A stretch of 64,000 nt of DNA from Burkholderia cenocepacia (GTDB lineage: Bacteria > Pseudomonadota > Gammaproteobacteria > Burkholderiales > Burkholderiaceae). Position 1 is the stretch's first letter; each line of letters starts with the position of its first letter. Positions 37,947 through 47,999 of this stretch are shown here, in pieces. The notes below the pieces were generated by a model. That model was not told the DNA's origin. It saw only the letters and a list, made by a program, of their open reading frames with translations, and made no database searches. Location: positions 372,001 to 436,000 of the forward strand of contig NZ_CP060039.1 in the NCBI RefSeq assembly GCF_014211915.1, in the 5' to 3' direction. The position numbers and the translations under genes were made by a program.

Positions 37947-38931
37947 AGGCTTGACCAAGAGCGCGCTGCTGCTGATGTCGATCGGCGAGGAAGAGGCCGC
38001 GCAGGTATTCAAGTTCCTCGCGCCGCGCGAGGTCCAGAAGATCGGCGTGGCGATGGCCGCGCTGAAGAATGTCACGCGCGAGCAGGTCGAGGAGGTGCTG
38101 CAGGACTTCGTGAAGGAAGCCGAGCAGCACACCGCGCTGTCGCTCGATTCGAACGAGTACATCCGCTCGGTGCTGACGAAGGCGCTCGGCGAGGACAAGG
38201 CCGGCGTGCTGATCGACCGCATCCTGCAAGGCAGCGACACGAGCGGCATCGAGGGCCTGAAATGGATGGATTCGGGCGCGGTGGCCGAACTGATCAAGAA
38301 CGAGCATCCGCAGATCATCGCGACGATCCTCGTGCACCTCGATCGCGACCAGGCCTCCGAAATCGCGTCGTGCTTCACCGAGCGGCTGCGTAACGACGTG
38401 CTGCTGCGGATCGCGACGCTCGACGGCATCCAGCCGGCCGCGCTGCGCGAGCTCGACGACGTGCTCACGGGCCTGCTGTCCGGCAGCGACAACCTGAAGC
38501 GCAGCCCGATGGGCGGCATCCGCACCGCGGCCGAAATCCTGAACTTCATGACGAGCGTGCACGAGGAAGGCGTGCTCGAAAGCGTGCGCCAGTACGACGC
38601 CGATCTCGCGCAGAAGATCATCGACCAGATGTTCGTGTTCGAGAACCTGCTCGACCTCGAGGATCGCGCGATCCAGATGGTGCTCAAGGAAGTCGAGTCG
38701 GAAACGCTGATCGTCGCGCTCAAGGGCGCGCCGCCCGCGCTGCGCCAGAAGTTCCTCGCGAACATGTCGCAGCGCGCGGCCGAACTGCTCGCCGAGGATC
38801 TCGACGCGCGCGGCCCGGTGCGCGTGTCCGAAGTCGAGACGCAGCAGCGCCGCATCCTGCAGATCGTGCGCAACCTCGCCGAGAGCGGCCAGATCGCGAT
38901 CGGCGGCAAGGCGGAAGACGCGTATGTCTGA
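37936..38931 (+). CDS. fliG: Flagellar motor switch protein FliG
   Basis: 331 aa, the usual length. N-terminal FliF-binding region (TKSALLLMSIGEEEAAQVFK), middle EHPQIIATILVHLDRDQASE (EHPQ motif for FliM), and the C-terminal torque helix EELR/LKGAPPALRQKFLANMSQR region. It couples ion flow through MotA to rotation. It overlaps both neighbours (11 bp with fliF, 8 bp with fliH). Confidence 0.97.
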   Translation: MNAEGLTKSALLLMSIGEEEAAQVFKFLAPREVQKIGVAMAALKNVTREQVEEVLQDFVKEAEQHTALSLDSNEYIRSVLTKALGEDKAGVLIDRILQGSDTSGIEGLKWMDSGAVAELIKNEHPQIIATILVHLDRDQASEIASCFTERLRNDVLLRIATLDGIQPAALRELDDVLTGLLSGSDNLKRSPMGGIRTAAEILNFMTSVHEEGVLESVRQYDADLAQKIIDQMFVFENLLDLEDRAIQMVLKEVESETLIVALKGAPPALRQKFLANMSQRAAELLAEDLDARGPVRVSEVETQQRRILQIVRNLAESGQIAIGGKAEDAYV

Positions 38932-39607
38932 TTCGGCGAGCGATCGCGTGGGCACCCTCACCGCGTACCAGCGGTGGGAGATGGCGTCGTTCGACCCGCC
39001 GCCGCCCCCGCCGCCGCCCGACGACGCGGCGGCCGCTGCCGCCGCGCTCGCCGAAGAGTTGCAGCGGGTGCGCGACGCCGCGCACGCCGAAGGCCATGCG
39101 GCCGGCCACGTCGAAGGCCAGGCGCTCGGCTACCAGGCCGGTTTCGAGCAGGGCCGCGAACAGGGTTTCGAGGCCGGCCAGGCCGAAGCACGCGAACAGG
39201 CCGCGCAGCTCGCGGCGCTCGCCGCGTCGTTCCGCGAAGCCGTCTCGAGCGTCGAACACGATCTCGCGTCCGACCTCGCGCAGCTCGCGCTCGACATCGC
39301 GCAGCAGGTCGTGCGCCAGCACGTGAAGCACGACCCGGCCGCGCTGGTCGCCGCCGTGCGCGACGTGCTCGCGGCCGAGCCCGCGCTGTCCGGCGCGCCG
39401 CATCTCGCGGTGAATCCGGCCGACCTGCCCGTCGTCGAGGCCTATCTGCAGGACGACCTCGACACGCTCGGCTGGAACGTGCGCACCGACGCGTCGATCG
39501 AGCGCGGCGGCTGCCGCGCGCACGCCGCGACCGGCGAGGTCGACGCGACGCTGCCCACCCGCTGGCAGCGCGTCGCCGCCGCGATCGGCAAGGTGAGCAC
39601 GTGGTGA
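38924..39607 (+). CDS. fliH: Flagellar assembly protein FliH
   Basis: 227 aa. It has the FliH glycine-repeat/coiled region ([32 protein letters not shown]) and a C-terminal domain with [17 protein letters not shown]. It inhibits and positions the FliI ATPase. Near the N-terminus is a run of eight prolines ([12 protein letters not shown]), likely to stall ribosomes without EF-P. Its stop overlaps the fliI GTG start (GTGA). Confidence 0.92.
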   Translation: MSDSASDRVGTLTAYQRWEMASFDPPPPPPPPDDAAAAAAALAEELQRVRDAAHAEGHAAGHVEGQALGYQAGFEQGREQGFEAGQAEAREQAAQLAALAASFREAVSSVEHDLASDLAQLALDIAQQVVRQHVKHDPAALVAAVRDVLAAEPALSGAPHLAVNPADLPVVEAYLQDDLDTLGWNVRTDASIERGGCRAHAATGEVDATLPTRWQRVAAAIGKVSTW

Positions 39608-41145
39608 CGCGCTCGCCCGACGCGTTCGCGCACGACGGCATGACGCCGCTCGAACGCGAGCTCGCGCTCGCGTCGTTCGGGCCGGCGGCCGCGCACGATG
39701 CCGCGGACGACGCCACGCCGCACGCAGCATCCGAAGCCGCCGACGCCGCCCCGCGCGCGCCGCACAATCCGCATCTCGCGCACTGGCACACGCACCTGAA
39801 CGGGCTCGCCGCGCGCAGCCACCGCGCGCTGCCGCTGCGGCCGTGCGGACGCCTCACGCGCGCGGCCGGCCTCGTGCTCGAGGCGATCGGGCTGCGCCTG
39901 TCGGTCGGCGCCGAATGCACGATCGAGCTGCCGCCCGGCAGCACGCTGCCGCACGCGGAAGCCGAAGTCGTCGGCTTCGCCGGCGACCGACTGTTCCTGA
40001 TGCCGACCACCGACGTCGCAGGCGTGTTGCCCGGCGCACGCGTATGGCCGCGCGAGAGCGCGCCCGTCACCGATCCGCTCGCCGGCGCGAAGCGGCTGCC
40101 GGTCGGCTGGGAGATGCTCGGGCGCGTCGTCGACGCGTCGGGCCGCCCGCTCGACGGCCTCGGCCCGCTCGCGTCGAAAGTCGACGCGCCGCTGTCAGCG
40201 CCGTCGATCAACCCGCTCGATCGCGAGCCGATCCACCACGTGCTCGACGTCGGCGTGCGTGCGATCAACGCGCTGCTCACCGTCGGCCGCGGCCAGCGGA
40301 TGGGCCTGTTCGCCGGCTCCGGCGTCGGCAAGTCGGTGCTGCTCGGCACGATGGCGCGCTACACGAGCGCGGAAGTGATCGTGATCGGCCTGATCGGCGA
40401 ACGCGGCCGCGAAGTGAAGGAATTCATCGAACAGATCCTCGGCGAGGACGGGCTCGCGCGCTCGGTCGTCGTCGCGGCGCCGGCCGACGTGTCGCCGCTG
40501 CTGCGGATGCAGGGCGCCGCGTACGCGACGTCGCTCGCCGAGTATTTCCGCGACCAGGGCAAGCACGTGCTGCTGCTGATGGATTCGCTGACGCGCTATG
40601 CGATGGCGCAGCGCGAGATCGCGCTGGCGATCGGCGAGCCGCCCGCGACGAAAGGCTATCCGCCGTCGGTGTTCGCGAAGCTCCCCGCGCTCGTCGAGCG
40701 CACCGGCAACGGGCCCGAAGGCGGCGGCTCGATCACCGCGTTCTACACGGTGCTGACCGAAGGCGACGACCAGCAGGACCCGATCGCCGATTCGGCGCGC
40801 GCGATCCTCGACGGCCACATCGTGCTGTCGCGCGCGCTCGCCGAGGCCGGCCACTATCCCGCGATCGACATCGAGGCGTCGATCAGCCGTGCGATGACCG
40901 CGCTGATCGACGAAACGCATCTCGACCACGTACGGCAGTTCAAGCAGATGCTGTCGCGCTACCAGCGCAATCGCGACCTGATCGCGGTCGGCGCCTACGC
41001 ACCGGGCCGCGACGCGCAGCTCGACCGCGCGATCGCGCTCTACCCGCGCATCGAAGCGTTCCTGCAGCAGGGCTTTCGCGAATGCGCGCCGTTCGCATCG
41101 AGCCTCACCGCGCTCGATGCGCTGTTCGACGCTTACGGAGGCTGA
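39604..41145 (+). CDS. fliI: Flagellum-specific ATP synthase FliI
   Basis: 513 aa, longer than the usual 440-480 because of an Ala/His-rich N-terminal extension. Walker [18 protein letters not shown], Walker [21 protein letters not shown], and the type-III-secretion ATPase box [15 protein letters not shown]. It powers substrate release for flagellar export. GTG 39604 has AAGGTGAG upstream and overlaps the fliH stop; ATG 39640 is an alternative. Confidence 0.95.
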   Translation: MTRSPDAFAHDGMTPLERELALASFGPAAAHDAADDATPHAASEAADAAPRAPHNPHLAHWHTHLNGLAARSHRALPLRPCGRLTRAAGLVLEAIGLRLSVGAECTIELPPGSTLPHAEAEVVGFAGDRLFLMPTTDVAGVLPGARVWPRESAPVTDPLAGAKRLPVGWEMLGRVVDASGRPLDGLGPLASKVDAPLSAPSINPLDREPIHHVLDVGVRAINALLTVGRGQRMGLFAGSGVGKSVLLGTMARYTSAEVIVIGLIGERGREVKEFIEQILGEDGLARSVVVAAPADVSPLLRMQGAAYATSLAEYFRDQGKHVLLLMDSLTRYAMAQREIALAIGEPPATKGYPPSVFAKLPALVERTGNGPEGGGSITAFYTVLTEGDDQQDPIADSARAILDGHIVLSRALAEAGHYPAIDIEASISRAMTALIDETHLDHVRQFKQMLSRYQRNRDLIAVGAYAPGRDAQLDRAIALYPRIEAFLQQGFRECAPFASSLTALDALFDAYGG

Positions 41146-41150
41146 TCCCG

Positions 41151-41609
41151 ATGGCCCACGGCTTTCCCCTTCAGTTGCTGCTCGACCGCGCGCAGGAAGA
41201 CCTCGATTCGGCCGCGAAGCAGCTCGGCACCGCGCAGCGCGACCGCACCGCGGCGGCCGAACAGCTCGACGCACTGCTGCGCTATCGCGACGAATATCAC
41301 GCGCGCTTCGCGCAATCCGCGCAGAGCGGCATGCCGGCCGGCAACTGGCGCAATTTCCAGGCGTTCATCGACACGCTCGATGCCGCGATCGCGCAGCAGC
41401 GCAGCGTGCTCGCCGCGGCCGAAGTCCGCATCGACGAGGCGCGCCCGAACTGGCAGCAGAAGAAACGTACCGTCGGCTCGTATGAAATCCTGCAGGCGCG
41501 CGGCGTCGCGCAGGAAGCGCAGCGCGACGCCCGGCGCGAACAGCGCGACGCCGACGAACATGCCGCGAAGATCCTGCGCATGCGGGCCGACGCGGCCCGT
41601 TCGTCGTAA
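41151..41609 (+). CDS. fliJ: Flagellar export protein FliJ
   Basis: 152 aa, predicted as a long coiled coil (LLLDRAQEDLDSAAKQLGTA, LDAAIAQQRSVLAAAEVRID, ending KILRMRADAARSS). FliJ fits in the FliI hexamer and escorts chaperones. It starts 5 bp after fliI and is followed 31 bp later by fliK. Confidence 0.92.
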   Translation: MAHGFPLQLLLDRAQEDLDSAAKQLGTAQRDRTAAAEQLDALLRYRDEYHARFAQSAQSGMPAGNWRNFQAFIDTLDAAIAQQRSVLAAAEVRIDEARPNWQQKKRTVGSYEILQARGVAQEAQRDARREQRDADEHAAKILRMRADAARSS

Positions 41610-41640
41610 CCGACCACCGCCTTCGAACGAGAGAACCGTC

Positions 41641-43011
41641 ATGCCTCCCCTGCCCCTGCTCGGCGCGCTGCTCGACACCGCCGGCGCCGCACTCAAGGCC
41701 GCCCGCGGCTCGGGTGCGTCCGCCGCCAACGACGCGTCGGCCGCCACGAGCGCCGTGCCGTTCGCGCAGACGCTCAAGCAAAGCGTCGCCACGCGCGGCG
41801 ATACGGCCAACGCCGGTACGCCGGACGTGTCGACCAAACCGGCTGCGTCGAAGCCGGCCGCCGGCACGAAACCGTCCGGCACCGACGACGACAAGACGAC
41901 CGACGACACGACCGCGAACGCCACCGCCAATCCCGATGGCGCCGCCCTCGCGGCCGCCGCGGCCGTGCAGGCGCAACTGCAGGCGCGCCCGGACCCCGCG
42001 ACGCCGGCCGACGCGGCGACCGCTGCCGCGGCTGCCGCCGCCGTCACTGCGCAAAAGACGGCCGTATCCGGCCAGCCGGACGCCACGGCGACGCTCGCCG
42101 ATCATGCGGCCAAGGATGCGACCGCCCAGCCGACCGACCCGGCATCGAGCCGCGACGCGCTGCAAGCGGCGCTCGCCAAGCTGACGGGCGGCGCGGGCGC
42201 GATCACGATGCCGGCGACCGGCACGAGCGCCGCCGCCACGCCGACGGCGCCGGCAGCGACCGCGTCGAACGCCGCCGCGCCGCTGACGCCGAAAGTGCCG
42301 ACGTTCGACCGCACGCTCGCCGACGCGAAAGGCACGCTCGCCACCCAGCAGACGCCGACCCAGGTCACGCCGCAGACGCTGCAGGCCGACGCGAACGCGC
42401 AGTCCGGCGCCCAGCACGCGCTCGCGGCGGCCGGCAATGCGACGGACCCGGCCGCCAGCGCGACGCTCGCAGCCGGCGCCACGGCCGCCGCCGCGGCACA
42501 GGCGAACCTGCAACTGTCGCCGGCCGCCGGCGCGATTGCCGCCGCCAACGCACACGCGCTCGCGCCGCACGTCGGCACGGCCGACTGGACGGACGCACTG
42601 AGCCAGAAAGTGGTGTTCCTGTCGAATGCGCACCAGCAGAGCGCGGAGCTGACGCTCAACCCGCCCGATCTCGGGCCGCTGCAAGTGGTGCTGCGCGTCG
42701 CGGACAACCATGCGCACGCGCTGTTCGTGTCGCAGCACGCGCAGGTGCGCGACGCGGTCGAAGCCGCGCTGCCGAAGCTGCGCGAGGCGATGGAAGCGGG
42801 CGGGCTCGGACTCGGCAGCGCGACCGTCAGCGACGGCGGCCTCGCTTCGCAGCAACAGCAGCAAAACCCGCAGCAGACCAACGCCTACGGCCAGCCGTCG
42901 CGGCGCGGGAACGGCGGACCGTCAGCCGTCGATGCACCCGTCGACGCCGCGCAATCCGCACCGGTCGCCGCACGCGCGAGCCGCGCCGGCCTCGTCGATA
43001 CGTTTGCCTGA
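41641..43011 (+). CDS. fliK: Flagellar hook-length control protein FliK
   Basis: 456 aa. A long Ala/Thr/Pro-rich disordered ruler (about residues 15-310) precedes the Flg_hook domain SQKVVFLSNAHQQSAELTLN with PPDLGPLQVVLRVADNHAHA, then a run of five Gln near the C-terminus. It measures hook length and triggers the export-specificity switch at FlhB. Gene order after fliJ is the classical fliK position, unlike the second FliK-like gene at 33087-34451. Confidence 0.93.
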   Translation: MPPLPLLGALLDTAGAALKAARGSGASAANDASAATSAVPFAQTLKQSVATRGDTANAGTPDVSTKPAASKPAAGTKPSGTDDDKTTDDTTANATANPDGAALAAAAAVQAQLQARPDPATPADAATAAAAAAAVTAQKTAVSGQPDATATLADHAAKDATAQPTDPASSRDALQAALAKLTGGAGAITMPATGTSAAATPTAPAATASNAAAPLTPKVPTFDRTLADAKGTLATQQTPTQVTPQTLQADANAQSGAQHALAAAGNATDPAASATLAAGATAAAAAQANLQLSPAAGAIAAANAHALAPHVGTADWTDALSQKVVFLSNAHQQSAELTLNPPDLGPLQVVLRVADNHAHALFVSQHAQVRDAVEAALPKLREAMEAGGLGLGSATVSDGGLASQQQQQNPQQTNAYGQPSRRGNGGPSAVDAPVDAAQSAPVAARASRAGLVDTFA

Positions 43012-43045
43012 GCATGGGCGCCGCCGTGCCGTGTGCGCGCCGCGC

Positions 43046-44686
43046 CTAGCGGCCGTGCACGGCGGCCGCCGCCTCGCCGCGCGGCACGCCACCCTTGCGC
43101 GTGGCGACGATGAAGTCCGCCGCGCGCTCGCCGATCATCACCGACGGCGCATTCGTGTTGCCGCCGACCAGCGTCGGCATCACCGACGCATCCACCACGC
43201 GCAACCCGTCGACGCCGCGCACGCGCAGTTGCGGATCGACGACCGCGCGCGCATCCGAGCCCATCCGGCAGGTGCCGACCGGGTGATAGATCGTGTCCGC
43301 ATGCGCGACGATCGTCGCGCGCAGCTCCGCTTCGCTCTGATCCGGCCGCGTGTACAACTCGCGCCCGCCCTGCGATGCGAGCGGCGCCTGCGACAGGATG
43401 CGGCGCATCGCCTGCGTGCCGCGCACCAGCAGGTCGAGGTCGCGTGAATCGCTGAAGAAGCGCGGATCGATCAGCGGCGCGTCGCGCGCATCGCCGCTCG
43501 CGAGCGCGACCGTGCCGCGGCTGAACGGCCGCAGCGCGCACACGTGCAGCGAATAACCGAAGCCCCAGTGCATCTTGCGGTTGTGGTCGTCGACGAGCGC
43601 CGTGCAGAAATGCAGCTGCAAGTCGGGACGCTCGAGCGACGGATCGCTCTTGATGAAGCCGCCGGCCTCCGCGACGTTGCTCGTCATCATCCCCGTGCGG
43701 CTCGAGAAATAGCGCGCGAGCGCCGGCGTCATCTTCGCGATGCCGCGCAGGCACACGCCGACCAGCTCCGACGAATTCACGCGCGTGTTGATGATGAAGT
43801 CGATGTGGTCGATCAGGTTCGTGCCGACGTCCGGCGCATCCTGCACGACCGCGATCCCGTGCCGGCGCAGTTGCTCGGCCGGGCCGATCCCCGAACACAT
43901 CAGCAGTTGCGGCGAATTGAACGCGCCGGCCGACAGGACCACTTCCGCGCGCGCGCCGAACGTCTCGACCCGCCCGTTGCGCGACACCACGACACCGACC
44001 GCGCGCTTGCCGTCGAAGCCCACGCGCAGCACCGTCGCATCGGTGATCACGTGCAGGTTCGGCCGGTTGCGACCGTAGATATACGCGCGCGCCACGCTGC
44101 AGCGCGCCCCGTCGCGATGCGTGACCTGATAGAAACCGACGCCTTCCTGCGTCGCGCCGTTGAAGTCGTCGTTCAGCGGATAGCCGGCGGCATGCGCGGC
44201 CTGGATGAATCGTTCGGAGAACGGATTGCGAAAGCGCAGATCGGAAACGGTCAACGGGCCGTCCGCGCCGTGCCACGCGTCGGCGCCGCGCTCGTTGCCT
44301 TCCGCGCGGCGGAAATACGGCAGCACCTCCTGCCAGCCCCAGCCCGTCGCGCCGAGCTGCGCCCACTCGTCGTAATCGCCCGGGTGGCCGCGCGTGTAGA
44401 TCATCGCGTTGATCGCGCTCGAGCCGCCCATCCCGCGCCCGCGCGGCTGGTAACCGCGCCGGCCGCCCAAGCCCGGCTGCGGCACCGTCTCGTAGCCGTA
44501 GTTGGTGCCGAGCTTGTACGGCACCAGCGCCGCGATGCCGACCGGCATGTTGACGAGCAGGTTGCGCTCCGTATGCGAGCCGGCCTCGATCAGCGCGATC
44601 GTCGCATCGGGGCAGGCATCGGCGAGACGGCCGGCCAGGCTCGAGCCGCCCGAACCGCCGCCGACGATGATGTAGTCGTATTGCAT
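43046..44686 (-). CDS. GMC-family FAD-dependent alcohol oxidoreductase
   Basis: 546 aa. FAD motif YDYIIVGGGSGGSSLAGRL (3-21), GMC signature GMGGSSAINAMIYTRGHPGD, and catalytic region YHPVGTCRMGSDARAVVDPQ with the terminal GNTNAPSVMIGERAADFI. It belongs to the choline dehydrogenase/AlkJ branch and oxidises primary alcohols to aldehydes with a quinone or oxygen acceptor. The divergent aldehyde dehydrogenase 725 bp away suggests an alcohol-to-acid pair; the substrate is not determined. Confidence 0.9.
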   Translation of the reverse strand: MQYDYIIVGGGSGGSSLAGRLADACPDATIALIEAGSHTERNLLVNMPVGIAALVPYKLGTNYGYETVPQPGLGGRRGYQPRGRGMGGSSAINAMIYTRGHPGDYDEWAQLGATGWGWQEVLPYFRRAEGNERGADAWHGADGPLTVSDLRFRNPFSERFIQAAHAAGYPLNDDFNGATQEGVGFYQVTHRDGARCSVARAYIYGRNRPNLHVITDATVLRVGFDGKRAVGVVVSRNGRVETFGARAEVVLSAGAFNSPQLLMCSGIGPAEQLRRHGIAVVQDAPDVGTNLIDHIDFIINTRVNSSELVGVCLRGIAKMTPALARYFSSRTGMMTSNVAEAGGFIKSDPSLERPDLQLHFCTALVDDHNRKMHWGFGYSLHVCALRPFSRGTVALASGDARDAPLIDPRFFSDSRDLDLLVRGTQAMRRILSQAPLASQGGRELYTRPDQSEAELRATIVAHADTIYHPVGTCRMGSDARAVVDPQLRVRGVDGLRVVDASVMPTLVGGNTNAPSVMIGERAADFIVATRKGGVPRGEAAAAVHGR

Positions 44687-45411
44687 GTCACGTCTCCGTC
44701 GTGTCATGGAAGGCGCCCGGCACCGCCGCGCGACCGCGTCCCCTCTTGTGTTCGGGCATTGTAGGAATGGCCGCGCCGTGCGCGGCGCGCCGATTCGAGA
44801 GCGATTCCTCTAAACGCCCGCGTGAACTAAATTTAAGATGTATCGATGCGCTTCGCGCGATGCGCCGGCCACGAGAAGCCGATTCGTCGCGAAACGGGAG
44901 GAACGACGATGCAGCGCAAGATCCTGCAGGCCGCGTGTCGACCAAGTGATCCGAAAGTCACGCGCGCGGCCCGCATTTCATTTCAAACGGCGGCCCGCGC
45001 GACGATCCACGGCGCGATGCGCGCAGTCGGTCGAAATCGAACGGCACGTGTCATCGCCGACCGTTTGGACGGTGTGTCGGCGCCGTGGCACGATGCGCGG
45101 CGACCCGCCGTCGTGGCTACGTCGCGCTGCGCTGCCGCGGTGCGCCGACCGGCGTGCGCAAGACGGCATCGCGTGCCTGCTCGTCACCATATCGGATCGT
45201 GCGCGCCTGCCGTGCGGCATGACTTTCGGACCCGGACACCGTCGCGCGGATACGACGCCTGCCGCGCGCGGCAACCGGTTTTCGAACACCCGTCGCATCC
45301 GGCCCCGTGCCGGGCGACATGCATCACCCGATCCGCGTCGCCGCGCTCGCCGAGCGTGCGCGTGCGGCGTGACGGCCGGCCGATCAGCCAGGCCCAACTG
45401 GAGGAGACGAC
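44687..45411. other. 725-bp gene-poor region between GMC oxidase and aldehyde dehydrogenase
   Basis: No convincing gene. A strong ribosome site (GGGAGGA) precedes ATG 44909, which opens a plausible start (MQRKILQAACRPSDP). The frame quickly turns Arg/Pro/Cys-rich without Burkholderia codon bias and ends at 45415, overlapping the next ATG. This looks like a remnant or chance frame. An AT-rich stretch at 44810-44845 could hold a promoter. Confidence 0.5.
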
Positions 45412-45415
45412 ATGA
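44909..45415 (+). pseudogene. Possible gene remnant upstream of the aldehyde dehydrogenase
   Basis: An orphan ATG with an excellent ribosome site opens a 168-codon frame whose stop overlaps the downstream ATG as ATGA, a layout typical of coupled genes. Only the first dozen codons look like coding sequence; the remainder has a composition unlike its neighbours and resembles no family. Reported with low confidence as a decayed gene. Confidence 0.2.
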
Positions 45416-46854
45416 AGAACGACCTGCCCGAACTGGCCCCGCAAGCATTGCCGTCGGTCGACGCGCTGACGTCGCTGCTGCACGACCAGCGTGCGGCGTA
45501 CCTGCGCGCGCCGTACCCGGCATGGGACACGCGAGCGCAGCACCTGCGCGCGCTGCGCACGATGCTGATCGATCACGCGGATGCGCTCGCCGACGCGATC
45601 AGCGCCGATTTCGGCCATCGCGCGAAGCAGGAAGTGCTGCTGTCGGAAATCTGGATGGCCAAGGAAGAGATCGACGACGCGCTGAAGCACGGCAAGCGCT
45701 GGATGAAGCCGATCCGCAAGCCGATGAACAAGTGGCTGCGCCCGGCGCGCGCGAAGGTGATTCCGCAACCGCTCGGCGTGGTCGGCATCGTCGTGCCGTG
45801 GAACTACCCGGTGCTGCTCGCGGCCGGCCCGCTGATCTGCGCGCTCGCCGCCGGCAATCGCGCGATCATCAAGATGTCCGAACTGACGCCGCGCACGTCG
45901 GCGCTGTTCGAGCAGCTCATCGGCAAGACCTTCACGCGCGACCACGTCGCGGTCGTGAACGGCGATGCGGAAGTCGGCGCCGCGTTCAGCGCGCTACCGT
46001 TCGACCATCTGCTGTTCACCGGCTCGACGCAGGTCGGCCGCCACGTGATGCGCGCGGCCGCCGACAACCTCACGCCCGTCACGCTCGAGCTCGGCGGCAA
46101 GTCGCCGGCGATTGTCGGCCCGAATGCGCGCTTCGACGCGGCCGTCGACGCGATCGTCGCCGGCAAGACGCTGAACGCCGGCCAGACCTGCATCGCGCCC
46201 GACTACGTGCTGCTGCCGCGCGGGATGGAAGGCGCGTTCATCGAGCGCGCGCGAACCCGCTTCGCGAAGCTGTATCCGGACCTGTCGGCCAACGGCGACT
46301 ACACGACGATCGTGTCGCCGCGCCACTACGCACGCCTGCAGCAACTCGCGAGCGACGCGCAGGCGGCCGGCGCGCAGCTGCATCCGCTGTCCGACGCGCA
46401 GTCCGATCCCGCGTCGCGTCGCTTCGTGCCGTGCGCGGTGACGCAGGTGCCGGCCGCGTCGCAACTGATGCAGGAGGAAATCTTCGGGCCGCTGCTGCCG
46501 CTCGTGCCGTACGAACGGCTCGACGAAGCGATCGCGTACGTCAATGCACGCCCGCGTCCGCTTGCGCTGTACCTGTTCGACGAGGATGGCGGCACGATCG
46601 ACCGCGTGATGCGCGAAACGATCTCGGGCGGCGTCTCGATCAACGAAACGCTGATGCACATCGCATGCGGCAGCTTGCCGTTCGGCGGAGTCGGTGCGAG
46701 CGGCATGGGCGCGTATCACGGCTACGACGGCTTCGTGACATTCTCGAAGATGAAGCCGGTGCTCACGCAGGCACGGCTGAACGCGCGCAACCTGCTCGCG
46801 CCGCCGTACGGCAAGCGCTTCGCCGCGCTGATCAAGCTGATGCTGAAGTTCTGA
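45412..46854 (+). CDS. Coniferyl-aldehyde dehydrogenase (aldehyde dehydrogenase family)
   Basis: 480 aa. Catalytic residues N131 (VPWNYPV), E226 (LELGGKSP) and C260 (GQTCIAPDY) are all present. KPMNKWLRPARAKVIPQPLG and the C-terminal LLAPPYGKRF are characteristic of CalB-type enzymes oxidising coniferyl and related aldehydes to acids with NAD. GGAGGAGACGAC directly precedes the ATG. With the divergent GMC oxidase it could oxidise an aromatic or aliphatic alcohol to the acid. Confidence 0.9.
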   Translation: MKNDLPELAPQALPSVDALTSLLHDQRAAYLRAPYPAWDTRAQHLRALRTMLIDHADALADAISADFGHRAKQEVLLSEIWMAKEEIDDALKHGKRWMKPIRKPMNKWLRPARAKVIPQPLGVVGIVVPWNYPVLLAAGPLICALAAGNRAIIKMSELTPRTSALFEQLIGKTFTRDHVAVVNGDAEVGAAFSALPFDHLLFTGSTQVGRHVMRAAADNLTPVTLELGGKSPAIVGPNARFDAAVDAIVAGKTLNAGQTCIAPDYVLLPRGMEGAFIERARTRFAKLYPDLSANGDYTTIVSPRHYARLQQLASDAQAAGAQLHPLSDAQSDPASRRFVPCAVTQVPAASQLMQEEIFGPLLPLVPYERLDEAIAYVNARPRPLALYLFDEDGGTIDRVMRETISGGVSINETLMHIACGSLPFGGVGASGMGAYHGYDGFVTFSKMKPVLTQARLNARNLLAPPYGKRFAALIKLMLKF

Positions 46855-46929
46855 GCCCGGCGGGCCACACGCGTCGCGTCGCGGCCCTGTCCAACCTGCC
46901 ACGCGGCATGGATGCCGCGCACGCAGCCG

Positions 46930-47952
46930 TCACACGGGCCAGAGCGGCCCTTCCTGCATCGCGCCGATCTGCTCGCGCAGTTCGAGCACGCGCGCTTCCC
47001 AGTAACGATGCGTGTTGAACCACGGGAACGCGGCCGGAAACGCCGGATCGTCCCAGCGCCGCGCGAGCCACGCCGCGTAGTGGATCAGCCGCAGCGTGCG
47101 CAGCGCTTCGACCAGATGCAGCTCGCGCGGCTCGAATTCGCAGAAATCCTCGTAGCCCGCGAGCAGGTCGGCCAGCGCGCGCGACGCGCCTTCGCGATCG
47201 CCCGGCAGCAGCAGCCACAGATCCTGCACGGCCGGTGCCATCCGGCTGTCGTCGAAGTCGACGAAATGCGGGCCGGCATCGGTCCACAACACGTTGCTCG
47301 GATGGCAGTCGCCGTGCGTGCGCAGCAGGCGAATCTCGCCCGCGCGCTCGAACGCAGCCTCGACGCCTTCGAGCGCGAGCGCAACCGCGGTCGCGTACGC
47401 CGGTCTTACGTCATCCGGAATGAAATCGTGCGCGAGCAGATAGTCGCGCGGCTCGTAGCCGAACGTATTGATGTCGAGCACCGGACGCGCGACATACGGC
47501 TGCGTCGCGCCAACCGCATGAATGCGGCCGATGAAGCGGCCGAGCCATTCGAGCGTGTCGCTGCGGTCGAGATCGGGGGCGCGGCCGCCGCGCCGCTCGA
47601 AGATCGAGAAGCGGAAACCGTCGAACGCGTGCAGCGTGCGGCCGTCGAAGGCTCGCGCGGGTACCGCCGGAATCTCGCGCGCGGCGAGTTCGGCGACGAA
47701 CGCATGCTCTTCGAGAATCGCGTCGTCCGACCAGCGCGCCGGACGATAGAACTTCGCGACGACCGGCGGGCCGTCTTCGATACCGACCTGGTAGACGCGG
47801 TTTTCGTAGCTGTTGAGGGCGAGCAGGCGCCCGTCGGTGCGCAGGCCGGCCGGCATCAGCACGCTGTCGAGCGCGTCGAGCACGCACTCGGGCGTGAGGC
47901 CGGCGAACGGCGGGCTGGCGGGAGAAGCGGGAGCGGAAGTGGCGTCTGTCAT
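46930..47952 (-). CDS. srkA: Stress-response serine/threonine protein kinase (SrkA/RdoA family)
   Basis: 340 aa, APH/choline-kinase-like fold. NSYENRVYQVGIEDGPPVVA opens the kinase; the catalytic loop is THGDCHPSNVLW and the metal-binding motif FVDFDDSRMAPAVQDLWLLL, as in E. coli YihE. SrkA protects against envelope stress-linked cell death. ATG 47952 is chosen (MTDATSAP); an ATG at 47961 is possible. It is convergent with the aldehyde dehydrogenase. Confidence 0.92.
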   Translation of the reverse strand: MTDATSAPASPASPPFAGLTPECVLDALDSVLMPAGLRTDGRLLALNSYENRVYQVGIEDGPPVVAKFYRPARWSDDAILEEHAFVAELAAREIPAVPARAFDGRTLHAFDGFRFSIFERRGGRAPDLDRSDTLEWLGRFIGRIHAVGATQPYVARPVLDINTFGYEPRDYLLAHDFIPDDVRPAYATAVALALEGVEAAFERAGEIRLLRTHGDCHPSNVLWTDAGPHFVDFDDSRMAPAVQDLWLLLPGDREGASRALADLLAGYEDFCEFEPRELHLVEALRTLRLIHYAAWLARRWDDPAFPAAFPWFNTHRYWEARVLELREQIGAMQEGPLWPV

Positions 47953-47999
47953 GCCCCGCATTGTGCCGCCTGCCGGACCGAAAGACGAGCGTCCGGTGC

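Noticed and set aside
36123..38909. 928-codon frame antisense to fliF/fliG
   Set aside because: High-GC shadow of two certain genes on the plus strand.
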